Shown one piece after another: positions 8,462 to 18,600 of a stretch of DNA of 64,000 bases (within the stretch, counting starts at the first letter, position 1; every line of letters starts with the position of its first letter). Source of the DNA: Desulfosediminicola flagellatus (lineage in GTDB: Bacteria > Desulfobacterota > Desulfobulbia > Desulfobulbales > Desulfocapsaceae); assembly GCF_005116655.2 (NCBI RefSeq), contig NZ_CP050698.1, positions 6,280,501-6,344,500 of the forward strand. The letters are read 5' to 3'. Position numbers and translations under genes: made by a program. Below the pieces are notes generated by a model, which saw only the letters and a program-made list of their open reading frames with translations, was not told the origin of the DNA and searched no databases.

Positions 8462-8563
8462 TAACCCATTGATAAACTGAACTGATATCGATATTGATAA
8501 CTGTATGAGACATGATAAAACAAAATGAACATGTTATCAAGGGCGCTAACGAAAGGTGGTTGA
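8462..8563. promoter_or_regulatory. Divergent control region of the element
   Basis: This short region separates the leftward int operon from the rightward genes. It holds repeated TGATAA words: TTGATAAACTGA at 8469-8480, TTGATAACTG at 8494-8503, ATGATAAAAC near 8512, and the inverse GTTATCAA near 8533. A 10 bp palindrome ATATCGATAT is at 8485-8494. This fits a repressor/excisionase operator cluster and overlapping divergent promoters. The binding protein is not known; the adjacent HTH proteins are candidates. Confidence 0.5.
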
Positions 8564-8566
8564 ATG

Positions 8567-8755
8567 ATGAATTTTTACAGTATTCGCGAATTTGCAAAGG
8601 AGACCGGGAAATCTGAGCCGTGGGCGCGTAACGCGGCGAGAATTGGCCGAATCAAAGCGATTAAAGTCGGTAAGACTTGGGTGGTCGAGCGGGGGGAGGG
8701 GGAGCGGTTTATACGAGCACCATTCATGATAACCAGAAAAGAACTCGGGTTATAA
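8567..8755 (+). CDS. Small HTH protein, excisionase-like
   Basis: A 62 aa protein starting 'NFYSIREFAKETGKSEPWAR' in which the helix-turn-helix resembles the MerR/excisionase winged helix: 'SIREFAKETGKSEPWARNAA' then 'IKAIKVGKTWVVE'. Such proteins bind the attachment site and steer recombination, or act as early regulators. Ribosome site AAAGGTGG at 8552-8559 lies 7 bases before the ATG at 8567 and 4 before the ATG at 8564. It is followed after 4 bases by a second HTH gene. Confidence 0.7.
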   Translation: MNFYSIREFAKETGKSEPWARNAARIGRIKAIKVGKTWVVERGEGERFIRAPFMITRKELGL

Positions 8756-8759
8756 GCTT

Positions 8760-8975
8760 ATGGGTTGGAAAAAGACCAGGCTGGCAGCTGAGCATTTTGG
8801 CGTATCGGAAAGGACCATGAGGACTATGCTTAAAGAGGGGTTCCCACATGTGAAATTACCGAGCGGGACAATTCTAATTAACTCCAATGACGGCGATGAG
8901 TATCTTCGGAATAACTTTTCTGTGGATCATGACAAGGACGATCAAGCGATTTTCAATGCGATAAAAGACCTGTAG
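8760..8975 (+). CDS. Small HTH DNA-binding protein
   Basis: A 71 aa protein with an N-terminal helix-turn-helix: 'TRLAAEHFGVSERTMRTMLK' followed by a wing-like 'PHVKLPSGTILINSND'. The layout resembles AlpA/excisionase-type regulators found in integrative elements. The acidic C-terminus is unassigned. It lies four bases after the previous HTH gene and is presumably co-transcribed; its ribosome site is poor, so coupling is likely. Confidence 0.65.
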   Translation: MGWKKTRLAAEHFGVSERTMRTMLKEGFPHVKLPSGTILINSNDGDEYLRNNFSVDHDKDDQAIFNAIKDL

Positions 8976-9070
8976 GGAAAATTTAATCTGTAAGGATGGT
9001 CCGTAAGGTGACTAGTAATGAAAGCGCCCAACGGAAATGGTGTGTGAGGTATGAGAAAAGCATGCTGTGA

Positions 9071-9098
9071 CTTAGGCGAGATGGCGGTCTCGCCTAAG
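9071..9098 (+). promoter_or_regulatory. Hairpin in the leader of the primase gene
   Basis: A perfect 10 bp inverted repeat (9071-9080 and 9089-9098, loop of 8) ends about 40 bases before the primase start. No T run follows, so it is more likely an operator or RNA leader structure than a terminator. Confidence 0.55.
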
Positions 9099-9137
9099 CC
9101 TAACCGATAAAAAGAACCTTTGAACGAGGTTGCAAAA

Positions 9138-11117
9138 GTGACATTAAACCAGACTCAACATATTGTCAAAACACAATCCAGCAATAGGAATATCGAGAGT
9201 GCACGATTCTTTTTTAAATGGCTAGATCCAAATTCTGACGAGTTCTTTTTCTGGATCCACCATCCGGAAACAAAAGACGTCAAGGATGCTCTGATCGGAT
9301 CGATTGACGAGCTTTGGCAGGAGCTCTGCCTTCTAAATGATCAGGGGTATGGGATTTATGTCGCCGTTAACCAAGTAAACGGTCGGCGCCGACAGAAACA
9401 GGCGATTGCCAGAATCCGGACTGTATTCCAAGAGGACGACGAAAACTTTCAAGGAGACCTGCCGCTCGCTCCTTCGATGGTTATTTCTACCAGTCCGGGA
9501 AAATACCATCGATATTTCCTTACACTAAGAACAATCTCTCCGCAAGCACGCAAAGAATTCGATGATGTCATGCGCTGTATGGTCGAGCGGTATGGTTGTG
9601 ACAGGAACGCCAAAGATATTACTCGAGTTTTACGAGTACCTGGCTTTTTCAATACTAAGCCGTCCCTCAGTGAGGCGTATCTGGTTGAACTTGTAAGCGG
9701 TAGCGGAATTCGGTATCCATGGGAAAGAATTGTCGAGGCTTTTAATCTCGCTCCAAGGCCAGCGTTACAGCTTCCTCGAAATGAGAGTACAGCAGACCTG
9801 AACGAGGCCCTTGAGGCATTGGGAACGATTAACCCTGATTGTGACCGAGATACCTGGCGTAATGTAGGTACAGCTTTAAAAGAGGGCTTTGGGGAGGAGG
9901 CGCGCGAACATTGGATTCGGTGGTCTATGCAATCAACTAATCCAAATCATTTTAATACCGCCGAGCAATTGTCGAAACAATGGCATTCTTTAAGTGTAGA
10001 TTCCGGAGTAAATCTCAGAACTCTTTTTTACCATGCAAAGGCGAACGGTTGGCGAAAGACCGTCAACACCGTTAACACCGTCAACAGCGTCAACATCACC
10101 TCAAAAACGTCAACGCCATCAACAAACGTAGACACCCTGCAGGGGGCGTGTAAAGAAAACTACGGTATTTCCTATATGGTGGATCAATTCATTGATAACT
10201 CATCGGGGAAATTCTGTTCAAATGACGTAACTAACTATGTTTCCGCTCATAGTAGAGCTGATAAGCAGGCCGTTTACCAAAAGTTAGAACGATTAGTAAA
10301 GTCCAAAAAAATCAGAAAATTAAAAGGTGGTGTTGGCAGGTATGAAACTATAGGCGTGGAAGTTGATGTTATTGACTTTGACGAGGCTGACGCGACACCC
10401 GTGGAACTCCCGCTCCCATTGGGTTTGGATAAAATGGTTAATATCCATAGGGGCGATATAGTGTTGATCCAGGGAGAATCGAATGCTGGGAAAACGATGA
10501 TCCTTATGTGGGTTTTGAATGAACTGTTGACGGCTACATATAACCCTATATCTCTAACGAGATATAAGGACGTTAGAGATTTATCCGAAAAGCCTTACCG
10601 ATATCTCGTTACTGAAGGACGGATGGAATACAAAAACCGAATGGAGAGCTTTGGTTCTCGGCCCGTCAAAGATTGGACAAAACAGTGTGACTTTATCGAT
10701 CGCTCAGATTACCCCGGATTGCATCACCAGGTAACCCTCGAGAACGGGATCACATTTATTGATTATCTCGATATTGAAAAAGATTTTTATGAGGCGCCTA
10801 TGCTTATAAATGAAATTGATCGAAGGCTTAATGACGGTATTGCAATAATCGCAATGCAGAAAAGCCCGGGTAAAGACTTCGCTATAGGTGGCGCCCAGGT
10901 TATCGCAAAGCCACGTCTGGTGATTACGCTGGAGAATAGAACGACAGGTGGCGCTCGCCTGATCCTGGCCAAAGCAAAGCATTCGACGGATTACTCGAAC
11001 AAACCTCAAGGGTTGTACATGGATTTTGAAATAACAAAGGATTGCAGGATTATACCTTTGAATACTCATTGGAAACGGGTCGCCGCAAGGCCAAATTTCA
11101 ATAATGAGAGGGGGTAA
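9138..11117 (+). CDS. RepB-type primase with C-terminal NTPase
   Basis: About 659 aa. Residues 30-190 resemble a RepB-like primase of the archaeo-eukaryotic primase class ('STSPGKYHRYFLTL', 'DRNAKDITRVLRVPGFFNTK'). Residues 220-300 look like a PriCT-type helical domain ('WRNVGTALKEGFGEEAREHW'). A linker at about 308-325 is built of Thr-Val-Asn repeats. The C-terminal third has a P-loop 'LIQGESNAGKT' near 445 and is probably a RecA/DnaB-like ATPase. Together these would prime and unwind element DNA. Start: a GTG at 9138 has GAGG 8 bases upstream (9126-9129); the TTG at 9120 lacks a ribosome site. The 51 aa gene begins one base after its stop. Confidence 0.8.
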   Translation: MTLNQTQHIVKTQSSNRNIESARFFFKWLDPNSDEFFFWIHHPETKDVKDALIGSIDELWQELCLLNDQGYGIYVAVNQVNGRRRQKQAIARIRTVFQEDDENFQGDLPLAPSMVISTSPGKYHRYFLTLRTISPQARKEFDDVMRCMVERYGCDRNAKDITRVLRVPGFFNTKPSLSEAYLVELVSGSGIRYPWERIVEAFNLAPRPALQLPRNESTADLNEALEALGTINPDCDRDTWRNVGTALKEGFGEEAREHWIRWSMQSTNPNHFNTAEQLSKQWHSLSVDSGVNLRTLFYHAKANGWRKTVNTVNTVNSVNITSKTSTPSTNVDTLQGACKENYGISYMVDQFIDNSSGKFCSNDVTNYVSAHSRADKQAVYQKLERLVKSKKIRKLKGGVGRYETIGVEVDVIDFDEADATPVELPLPLGLDKMVNIHRGDIVLIQGESNAGKTMILMWVLNELLTATYNPISLTRYKDVRDLSEKPYRYLVTEGRMEYKNRMESFGSRPVKDWTKQCDFIDRSDYPGLHHQVTLENGITFIDYLDIEKDFYEAPMLINEIDRRLNDGIAIIAMQKSPGKDFAIGGAQVIAKPRLVITLENRTTGGARLILAKAKHSTDYSNKPQGLYMDFEITKDCRIIPLNTHWKRVAARPNFNNERG

Positions 11118-11118
11118 T

Positions 11119-11274
11119 ATGAAGCATGCTATATATATGGTGCTGCAAAAAGATCAAGCGATAGGGATTTCGTTTACATGGTTACAAAAAGGGGCTCAGG
11201 GATCTGTAATCTGCGCCCCAGGGGAGCCTTGGCATTTGATATGGGGCAGAAAACCTTTAAACATGGCTGTTTAG
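11119..11274 (+). CDS. Small unknown protein (51 aa)
   Basis: Begins with 'MKHAIYMVLQKDQAIG' and ends in 'WHLIWGRKPLNMAV'. The ATG is one base after the primase stop, and a strong ribosome site (AGAGGGGG, 11107-11114) sits 4 bases upstream inside the end of the primase gene, which supports translation. No family recognised. Confidence 0.55.
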   Translation: MKHAIYMVLQKDQAIGISFTWLQKGAQGSVICAPGEPWHLIWGRKPLNMAV

Positions 11275-11331
11275 GGTAAGAATGAAACGGACAAGAGATC
11301 CGTTTAACTATCAACTCGGGACTCGAAAAGG

Positions 11332-11916
11332 ATGGCAGGTTCAAAATACACATTGACTGAAGAGGAAGCGAGGAAACTTCTAGAGGATCCCGAAGTAATG
11401 GCTGTTGTAATGGACGCTCTAGTAAAGGATGCCGGTGGGGAAGACTTTGCCCTCGACGTTGATAAGAAGACGAAGGTCGTCCAGATAGATTCTGGAGACT
11501 TTAAGAAAGCCTTTGGCATCAGCGATCCGGTTATCGCTAATATCATTGGGACACAGATCCTAAAATCCGCGCCAAACCTCTATGCGGATGAAGATGGGCA
11601 TCCAGAGGCAATTGTAATGATGCTTAAGGAGTTCAAACCACGAGATGGTGTAGAGGCTATGCTGGCAGCCCAAGCTATTTTGGTCCATTTTGTGGCTATG
11701 CATCAGTACTCGAAGGTACAAGTTGCCGATTACGTCGATAATGCAAAGGCGGCAATTGATACTGGTATCCGATTAACGAAAACTTTTACTGGGATCCTTG
11801 AGGCTCTTGATCGATACCGTGGCAAAGCTGCAAAACAAAAAATTGTTGTCGAAAGGGTCGTGGTAACTGAGGGCGGGCAAGCTGTTGTCGGTAGCAACAT
11901 AGAGGGGGGGAGCTGA
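11332..11916 (+). CDS. Unknown element-borne protein (194 aa)
   Basis: A soluble, mostly helical 194 aa protein beginning 'MAGSKYTLTEEEARKLLEDP'. The acidic N-terminal part is followed by a central region ('FGISDPVIANIIGTQILKSA'), a helical segment ('GVEAMLAAQAILVHFVAMHQ') and a basic C-terminal stretch near residues 160-175. No catalytic motif or signal peptide is seen and I do not recognise the family. It shares an operon with the HGG-motif gene, which starts one base after its stop and takes its ribosome site (AGAGGGGGGG, 11901-11910) from its last codons. Confidence 0.7.
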   Translation: MAGSKYTLTEEEARKLLEDPEVMAVVMDALVKDAGGEDFALDVDKKTKVVQIDSGDFKKAFGISDPVIANIIGTQILKSAPNLYADEDGHPEAIVMMLKEFKPRDGVEAMLAAQAILVHFVAMHQYSKVQVADYVDNAKAAIDTGIRLTKTFTGILEALDRYRGKAAKQKIVVERVVVTEGGQAVVGSNIEGGS

Positions 11917-11917
11917 A

Positions 11918-12166
11918 ATGGGTGATGACATTCAACCTCTTGTCAGGCAATGTAAAGCCAAGTCTAAGCGAACAAGGAAGCGCTGCCAGCGGCTGGCAAT
12001 GGCTGGTAAAAAGGTCTGTTATCACCATGGTGGTGCAAGTCCCGGTGCTCCTAAGGGAAACCAGAATGCCTTTAAGCATGGTCGAAGGTCTGCTAAAGCG
12101 GTTGCAGAACGCAAGGCTGTCAACCAGCTTATCCTGAATGTGAAGCAGCTCATAGGGCAGATATGA
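11918..12166 (+). CDS. HGG-motif small basic protein
   Basis: An 82 aa basic protein. Cys residues in 'RQCKAKSKRTRKRCQRLAM' and 'KKVCYHHGGASPGAPKGNQN' followed by 'AFKHG' form the Cys-His/HGG-x-G-N-x-KHG pattern known from many phages and islands, often near terminase or packaging genes. The first half probably folds around a zinc ion bound by the Cys and His residues. Family function is not established. It is one base after the 194 aa gene and has a very strong ribosome site. It is the last gene before the 500 base gap that precedes the giant defence-like gene. Confidence 0.72.
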   Translation: MGDDIQPLVRQCKAKSKRTRKRCQRLAMAGKKVCYHHGGASPGAPKGNQNAFKHGRRSAKAVAERKAVNQLILNVKQLIGQI

Positions 12167-12665
12167 GCCATTGCTCATTTTGACTCTATCTTTGGTGATC
12201 TCTTCCTTGCGGTTGCTCAGCTTTCCAACAATACATGTAAAATAGGTCGTTTTTGCCGAACCGGAAATATATTTTGGTGCCCTTACCGATTTTCGTTTGA
12301 TATGGGCAAGACTTACCTTAACCACATCCAGAATGGGTTATCTATTCTATTTCAGTTGGTCGCCCCACGGCTTTGTACTTCGGATTTCGCAAAATGGACC
12401 TTCATTAGACTGGCCTTGCCTTCGGCTAATATTTATGTTTCTGTAATTAATAAGAAACATGGTTCATCTCCAGTGGGATTGCACCCTTAAGATTACGGCC
12501 ATACCGAGCGTACAAATCATACCAACGGACTCAGCATAATTCGAGAGTCAGCTGAATTCCATGCAAGCGTTCGCAGTACCCTATTTCTTACAATTTTATG
12601 TTTTGGCTTCGCTCTCTATACCTGAATATTATGAAATCAGCCAAGCTCTAAGAGTTAATGTCTTT
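12167..12665. other. Gene-free leader of the giant NTPase gene
   Basis: 499 bases with no credible gene. An 8 bp stem (12435-12442 and 12453-12460, loop of 10) is the only clear structure. The reading frame of the giant gene is open from 12561, but the first 35 codons look non-domain-like. The gene's own promoter is expected here, in keeping with cargo genes that are expressed apart from the element's replication genes. Confidence 0.5.
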
Positions 12666-15600
12666 ATGAATAATGCAGTAGTGAGAATAGACGACGTCAG
12701 AGTGTCACGCAGTGGGCATACCTTCCACGAACGATGGGCGGCACGGCGTGCGCTACAACTCGTGTTTCCAAAAGACAATCTCTTCGCGATAGTTATTGAG
12801 GGTCTCTCTCCGAACGAGCACTTGGAGTTGGGACAAGAGGCTGAAGATATCGCCGACCTGACTCTCTTCTATGGCAATGGCGACACTTTCGAGACCTGTA
12901 CCTCCCAGCAGATTCTACAGTTCAAATACAAGGAAGCTGCCAAGCCCGTTACATCATCCTATCTTAAGAAAACAGTTAAGAAATTCTCTGCAACTCTACG
13001 AGCCTTCAAAACCAGTGTTTCGGATGAAGAGATCGGTAAGAAGCTGTCATTCGGGTTCGTGACGAATGCGGAATTGTCGGGTGATCTTTGGGAGGCCATA
13101 GCCTGCTTGAAATTGGATCGTGCACCGGAGTCCAAAAGCGCCAAGAAGCAACTTGAATATCTCAAAACCTGGTGCAAAGAAGAGGAGATAGAAGCGGAAG
13201 CTATTTTCCCCCTCATCGAGTTTCGTGCTGCAACAAGTGATTTGCCAGCACAGAATCGATCCTTGCGCAGAACAGTCAGTGATTGGTCGGCTAACTCAAC
13301 CGGGCATGCGGCAAAAAGACTGTTCGCTCTGGTGGAGCTTGTCCGCGAGAAGGCGCAAATCGAGGGTCAGGGCAAGAATTCTATTAGGCGTGAAGATATT
13401 CTCAACGCACTCGAGTGTGATGAAGATCAATTATTTCCTGCAGATACGAGATTTGTGAATGTTGGTGATGTCGTCGAGCGCAGTGTCCTACAAGATATCA
13501 AAGACGAAATCAAAGCTAGCAATCTACCTGTATTTCTACATGCTGACGGTGGTGTCGGTAAAACAGTCTTTATCCAGAGCCTAGCGGCACATCTGACAGA
13601 TACCTTCGAGGTCGTCGTCTTCGATTGCTTTGGTGGCGGTTCATATCGCTCCGAAGCTCAAGCACGTCACATGCCCAAGATTGGCTTGCTACAAATCATA
13701 AATGAACTTGCAACGCGCGGTCTCTGTGATCCACTTCTTCCAACCGATAGCGATCAATATGGCTTGATCGAAATTGCCCGAAAGCGTCTCAATCAAGCGA
13801 GCAAGACCGTCCAATACCAATCCGCCATGCAAGGCGTACTGATTGTTTTGGACGCTGCAGACAATGCGCAACTGGAAGCTGATGCACGGAATGAAGTTGC
13901 CTTTCCCAGGCTGCTGCTTGCATCGCTCAGCGCGGATCCCCTCAACGGCGTGAAGCTTTTGCTCACTGCGCGTCCCCATAGGATGGATGGGGTTATCGGC
14001 AAGAGCCAGGTGAAGCGCCTTGAGCTTGAACCTTTCACTGAGGAGGAAACCCAGCAATTTCTTGAGACAAGACGCAAAAATATTAAGGATTTAGAACTTT
14101 CCACGGCACTCATTCGTTCAAGAGGCAATGCCCGGGTTCTTGAATACCTAGTCGAAAGTTGGGACACGAATGTGTCTGGTAGCGCACCACAGACTAAAAT
14201 ATCGGTCGAAGAACTAATTGCACAAAAATGCGAAAAAATATTCCGTGACCTACACACGGCCGGCTGGAGCGAGATGGAGATTCGCGAATTTTTCGCCGCT
14301 CTGTCGCTTCTCCCACCACCCATTCCACTTACTGAATTGGCCAAGGCGTTGGGCTGGTCAGACTCACAGGTTAATAGCGCCGCATCCGATCTAGCACCAA
14401 TGCTTGAGCTGGTCACACACGGTGCGATTTTTCGCGACGAACCTACAGAGACTTACATAAAAGATCACTACGCAAGCGAGGTTTCTGCGCAGCAATCCAT
14501 CGCGCAAAGGCTTCAAATGTCGCAGAAGAACTCAATCTACGCAGCAGAAGCGCTACCCCATTTCCTGGTGGTGATTGGTGATAGCAACAGGGCTTATCAG
14601 CTTGCAGGTTCCGATGATTTCCCCACCGTACTTGAGTCTGAATATGGCCGTCGCAGATTGAAACTTGCGCGGCTTTATGCGGCATTCTCACTTGCCTCGC
14701 GCGACAAGGACTTAGACCGTGTACTGAGTTTGACGATGCAACTATCGCAGGTAGCTTCGGCTAATGCGAGGGGGGATGAGTTTATCAGGCGCTCACCTGC
14801 GATGGCAACAATCCTTGGAGACTCGGATGCTTCCCGCCGCTTGTTCAACGATCGTTCCGGTTGGCGCGGTGCACGTGATGCGCGGCTCATCGTCGCATAT
14901 TGTTTTTCTAATGAGCTCGATGAAGCGCTTATTCATCAGAGCAGGGCTATTGGCTGGATAAATTGGTATCTCCATAACGATGACAAGACCAAACAGGTTG
15001 AGCGCTCGAGACCAGAGGTGTCCGACATTGCGGCAGTGATGTTCTTGAGTGTTTTGAAGAATGAATTCTCGGTGTTTAATCGGAACATCAAGCTTTGGAA
15101 TATCAAGTTTGCGCTCTCGGTCATTCAAGAGCTGATCACTCTTTGCGCATACCATGAAGCGTCGAATGGAAGTGAAGCTTTGCTAACCTTGGCCGAGTTC
15201 GCTGGATCGAAAAGGTGCCATTCTCTCATTTTGCAAATTGGCCTACTTTCTAACGAGTATGGCCTTTCAAAAAAACAACTAAAGGCTGTGTCACGAGCCG
15301 CGAGTTCGCTCTCTCAGAGATACAAGAAAAAGGTTCCCGACGATAACACCGGCTACGAGATGGAGTTGCAGGGGACCATTGCCGATGCGGCGATGAATTC
15401 CCTCGTCGTGAATTCAAGGCAGTCAACGAAGCGGCTGCTCAAGTCATATCGCTGCCGTAGGCCGTCAAGCTACGACTATGGTGTGCATCATGACATGAAC
15501 TGGCTTTGGATACCTGTTCAAACCGCTTACATCAAGGCGTGGTCTTCTGGCAAAGAACTGTCCTTTCATGATCTTATGCCGGAGGAGGTGAAAATAGGGC

Positions 15601-18600
15601 GAAAGACAATATCAATAGCCACAGAAGCTGATCTCAGCTTGTTCCTTGATAGTCTCTTCGTAACGAAATACGAGAACTGGGTGCGAAAAGGTCTGAAGCC
15701 AGAGAAATACAAGCAATTTTCCAAGCAAGAACAGGAGATCATTGTAACGGGCGCAACCTGCGCCCTGCAGCTAGGCAAACCTATTGAGGCCGCACTTCTG
15801 TCAAAGGTTGCGCTGTCAAATGACGTTTTTTACGACTTCTTGGTTGTCTGGGAATCTTCGTTGAGACCCGATGTGCACTGGAGGGCTGAAACAGGAAAAG
15901 ACAATGTTGCTCGACACGTCGGCATTGGGCTTGCCAGTATGCTGCTTCGTCATAGCGAAACGGTCGAAGAGAACGAGGCTGAAAAGCTCGTAGAAATCAT
16001 TAACACGAACCGGTTTTCGCTCGCCATCAAGCTGAGCGTTCTCGCTCTTATCGCAAGGCGCCCTAATCTGGCGGATGTCGCAGGGGCTTTCGCAAACACG
16101 ATTTCCAGCGACATAGTCAAGGATGACTACATCGAACAACGTGGCAAGTCTTACCGGGAATTAGCTGGATCTTTGATCTCAATGAGTGTTGGTGAAGCGC
16201 AAGAATATTATGCTCAAGGATTGGCTCAGCTTGACCAGATGGGTGGTGATGATTTCGACCTGATTTACTCTGCCTTGCACTACTCAGCAGAACAGTCAGG
16301 TGGATTTATGAAGCCGGAGCTTTCGCATAGGCTTATGAACCTTTGTCAAACGATCTTTCAACATGAGCCATCAAAGTTCGGATGGACTCTATTCGGACGT
16401 GCTGCTGCTTCCTCCATTGGCTTTCCTGCAATCTACAAGCTGATACGCTGGTACGATCAGGGTGCTGTAAATTTTTCCTACGGCCTTCCACAGCTTGCCT
16501 GTTACCTCGCGAAAGCAGGTCATCTGGATGCGCGCCGCTCTGCAGTGCTTCTCACAATCTGTGAAGATCATGGCTGGCATGAATGGCAGGTCGGCAAGGG
16601 AATCCATGATCTGCTTTCCGTTGCCGAGCCTAAGGACAGGAGAGCGATTTTCTCGGTAGTGACACAAAAGCTGGAGCAAGAACATAGTTTTGGCGGATGG
16701 AAAGGACTATCTGAGAGCCTGTTGGGCTGTATGGATGCCTTTGAAGAGATAAACAACGAGGGTTTTCGTGCGTATCTGCAAGGAGAGAGCGAGGCCGCAA
16801 AGCGTCGGCGTGATATCAAAAATGCTGAATGCAATCATGGCTGGACCAATGCTGAATACAGCCTTCAAGCACATGCCAAAAAACATGATGAGCATACTCC
16901 TAACGCACTCGCTGACGTTATTGACAAGTGTGATCCTACATGTGCCACATCTCTGGATGTGGCAATTCAGGCCATTGATGGGTTGCCGTTCGAGAACAGG
17001 AAACGTCTGTTCGACGAGTTGCGGAAAGCTTGCCCGTATGACAAACGGGCTAAATTTCTTGAGGCACTTTGTGAGTCTGCTGAGCTAAAATTTGATCGCG
17101 CACTTGATCTAATAATAGAGTGCGTGAAGGATTGGGGCAATAGCTCGGCGCATTTGAGAAAAAGTGTATCTGATTTGATTAAGAAGCTTTTTGCGTTCAA
17201 GGGCTCAGAGCTATTTGATCTTCGTTATTCGGATATTTCCCAGCAAATCAACCGCATGTCCAATCTATGCGACGATCCAATATTCGTGCTGCAAATTGTT
17301 TTGGAAACGATTGCGAAGGAACGCCTTGAACTCAGAGGGGACGAATGGCTCCAACTAGCGACCAGCCTGTCGCGCCACACTTTAACCTCGACGGCGTTGG
17401 ATGCATTTGAGAACTTATTATCAAGTTCAGCTGCAAAGGTTGGTGATGAAATTGGCGAAGGCATGTATCGTAACGCGTTCGCTGGCAAGAACCAGGAAAG
17501 AGATGCTATTGCGGATATCATCTGGCATCTGCTCGGTGATAGTGATGCTTTTGTCAGGTGGAGTGCCGCACGTAGCTTGAAGTACATGCTCGATGTCGGA
17601 TTGACCGAGGATGTTGGGCGCTTGCTTGACTACTTTGATATCAATGAGAACCCATCATTGGCTTCCGAAGAGCATTATTTCGCCTTTATGAATGCACAGC
17701 AATGGTTACTGATGGGATTGGCGCGCGCAGCTCTACACCACGGCGAGACGCTCAAACCCCTGAAGTCGCAAATTGCAGCGCTAGCAAAGCGAAACGATTT
17801 GCACGTGCTCAATAAGCTTCATCTCGCCCGATGCCTGAAGCATATTGAGGGCGGTAAATCCATGAGCCCTGAACTTGCGCAGTTGTGGACTGAAGTTCAA
17901 ACTCCCCCGCATGGCATCGTTGAACGTGATGGCTGGCCGGACAACAAGGACCGCCGGTTCGAGTTTGGTTTCGACTACGATTTCGTAGAGTCCGAAATTT
18001 CAAGCCTGGCAGGGCTTTTCTGGATATCCGAAAATGAAGCTTGCGATCGCGTTGCCGATGAAGTGAAAAGACGTTGGCCGGATGCTAAGAGCATGTCCGA
18101 CTTTCCTGGCAGGGTTCGTTACCAAGGCGACGAAAGGTTCGAGACCTATGCTGAGCACATTCAACGGCATACTCTGCTTCACGCCGCAACCACGCTCGTA
18201 AAGACCATGCCCGTTGAGCGGAGAAGCTATTACTGGGGAGGCCTGAATCCTTGGCAGAAGTTTATACAAGACGGGGATGTTTCGTTTGAGGATGGGTCCT
18301 GGTTGTCTGACCACAAAGACCCAGTTCCAGCTCAGGCGCGGGAATACCTTCTTGGCAATCGTAAAGGGAACCAGGAAACACTTGTCAAAAAGGAGTTGCT
18401 GTTTAAGAAGGTTGGGTTTCCCAAGGGCTCAAAGGATCGCTTCTTACCACTCTACGGGCACTGGGTATCTCAGGATGGCGTACACGTCAGCCTAATCTCA
18501 GCCTTGGTTATGGAACGCGGCGCTGTCGGACAATGCACAAAGTTGGCGAAAACACCAGTTTATGATCTTTGGCTGCCCAGATTTAAAACTGATGGTATGG

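Noticed and set aside
11786..12325. Minus-strand 179 codon ORF
   Set aside because: It lies opposite two genes with strong ribosome sites and a recognised motif; its own text has no domain features.
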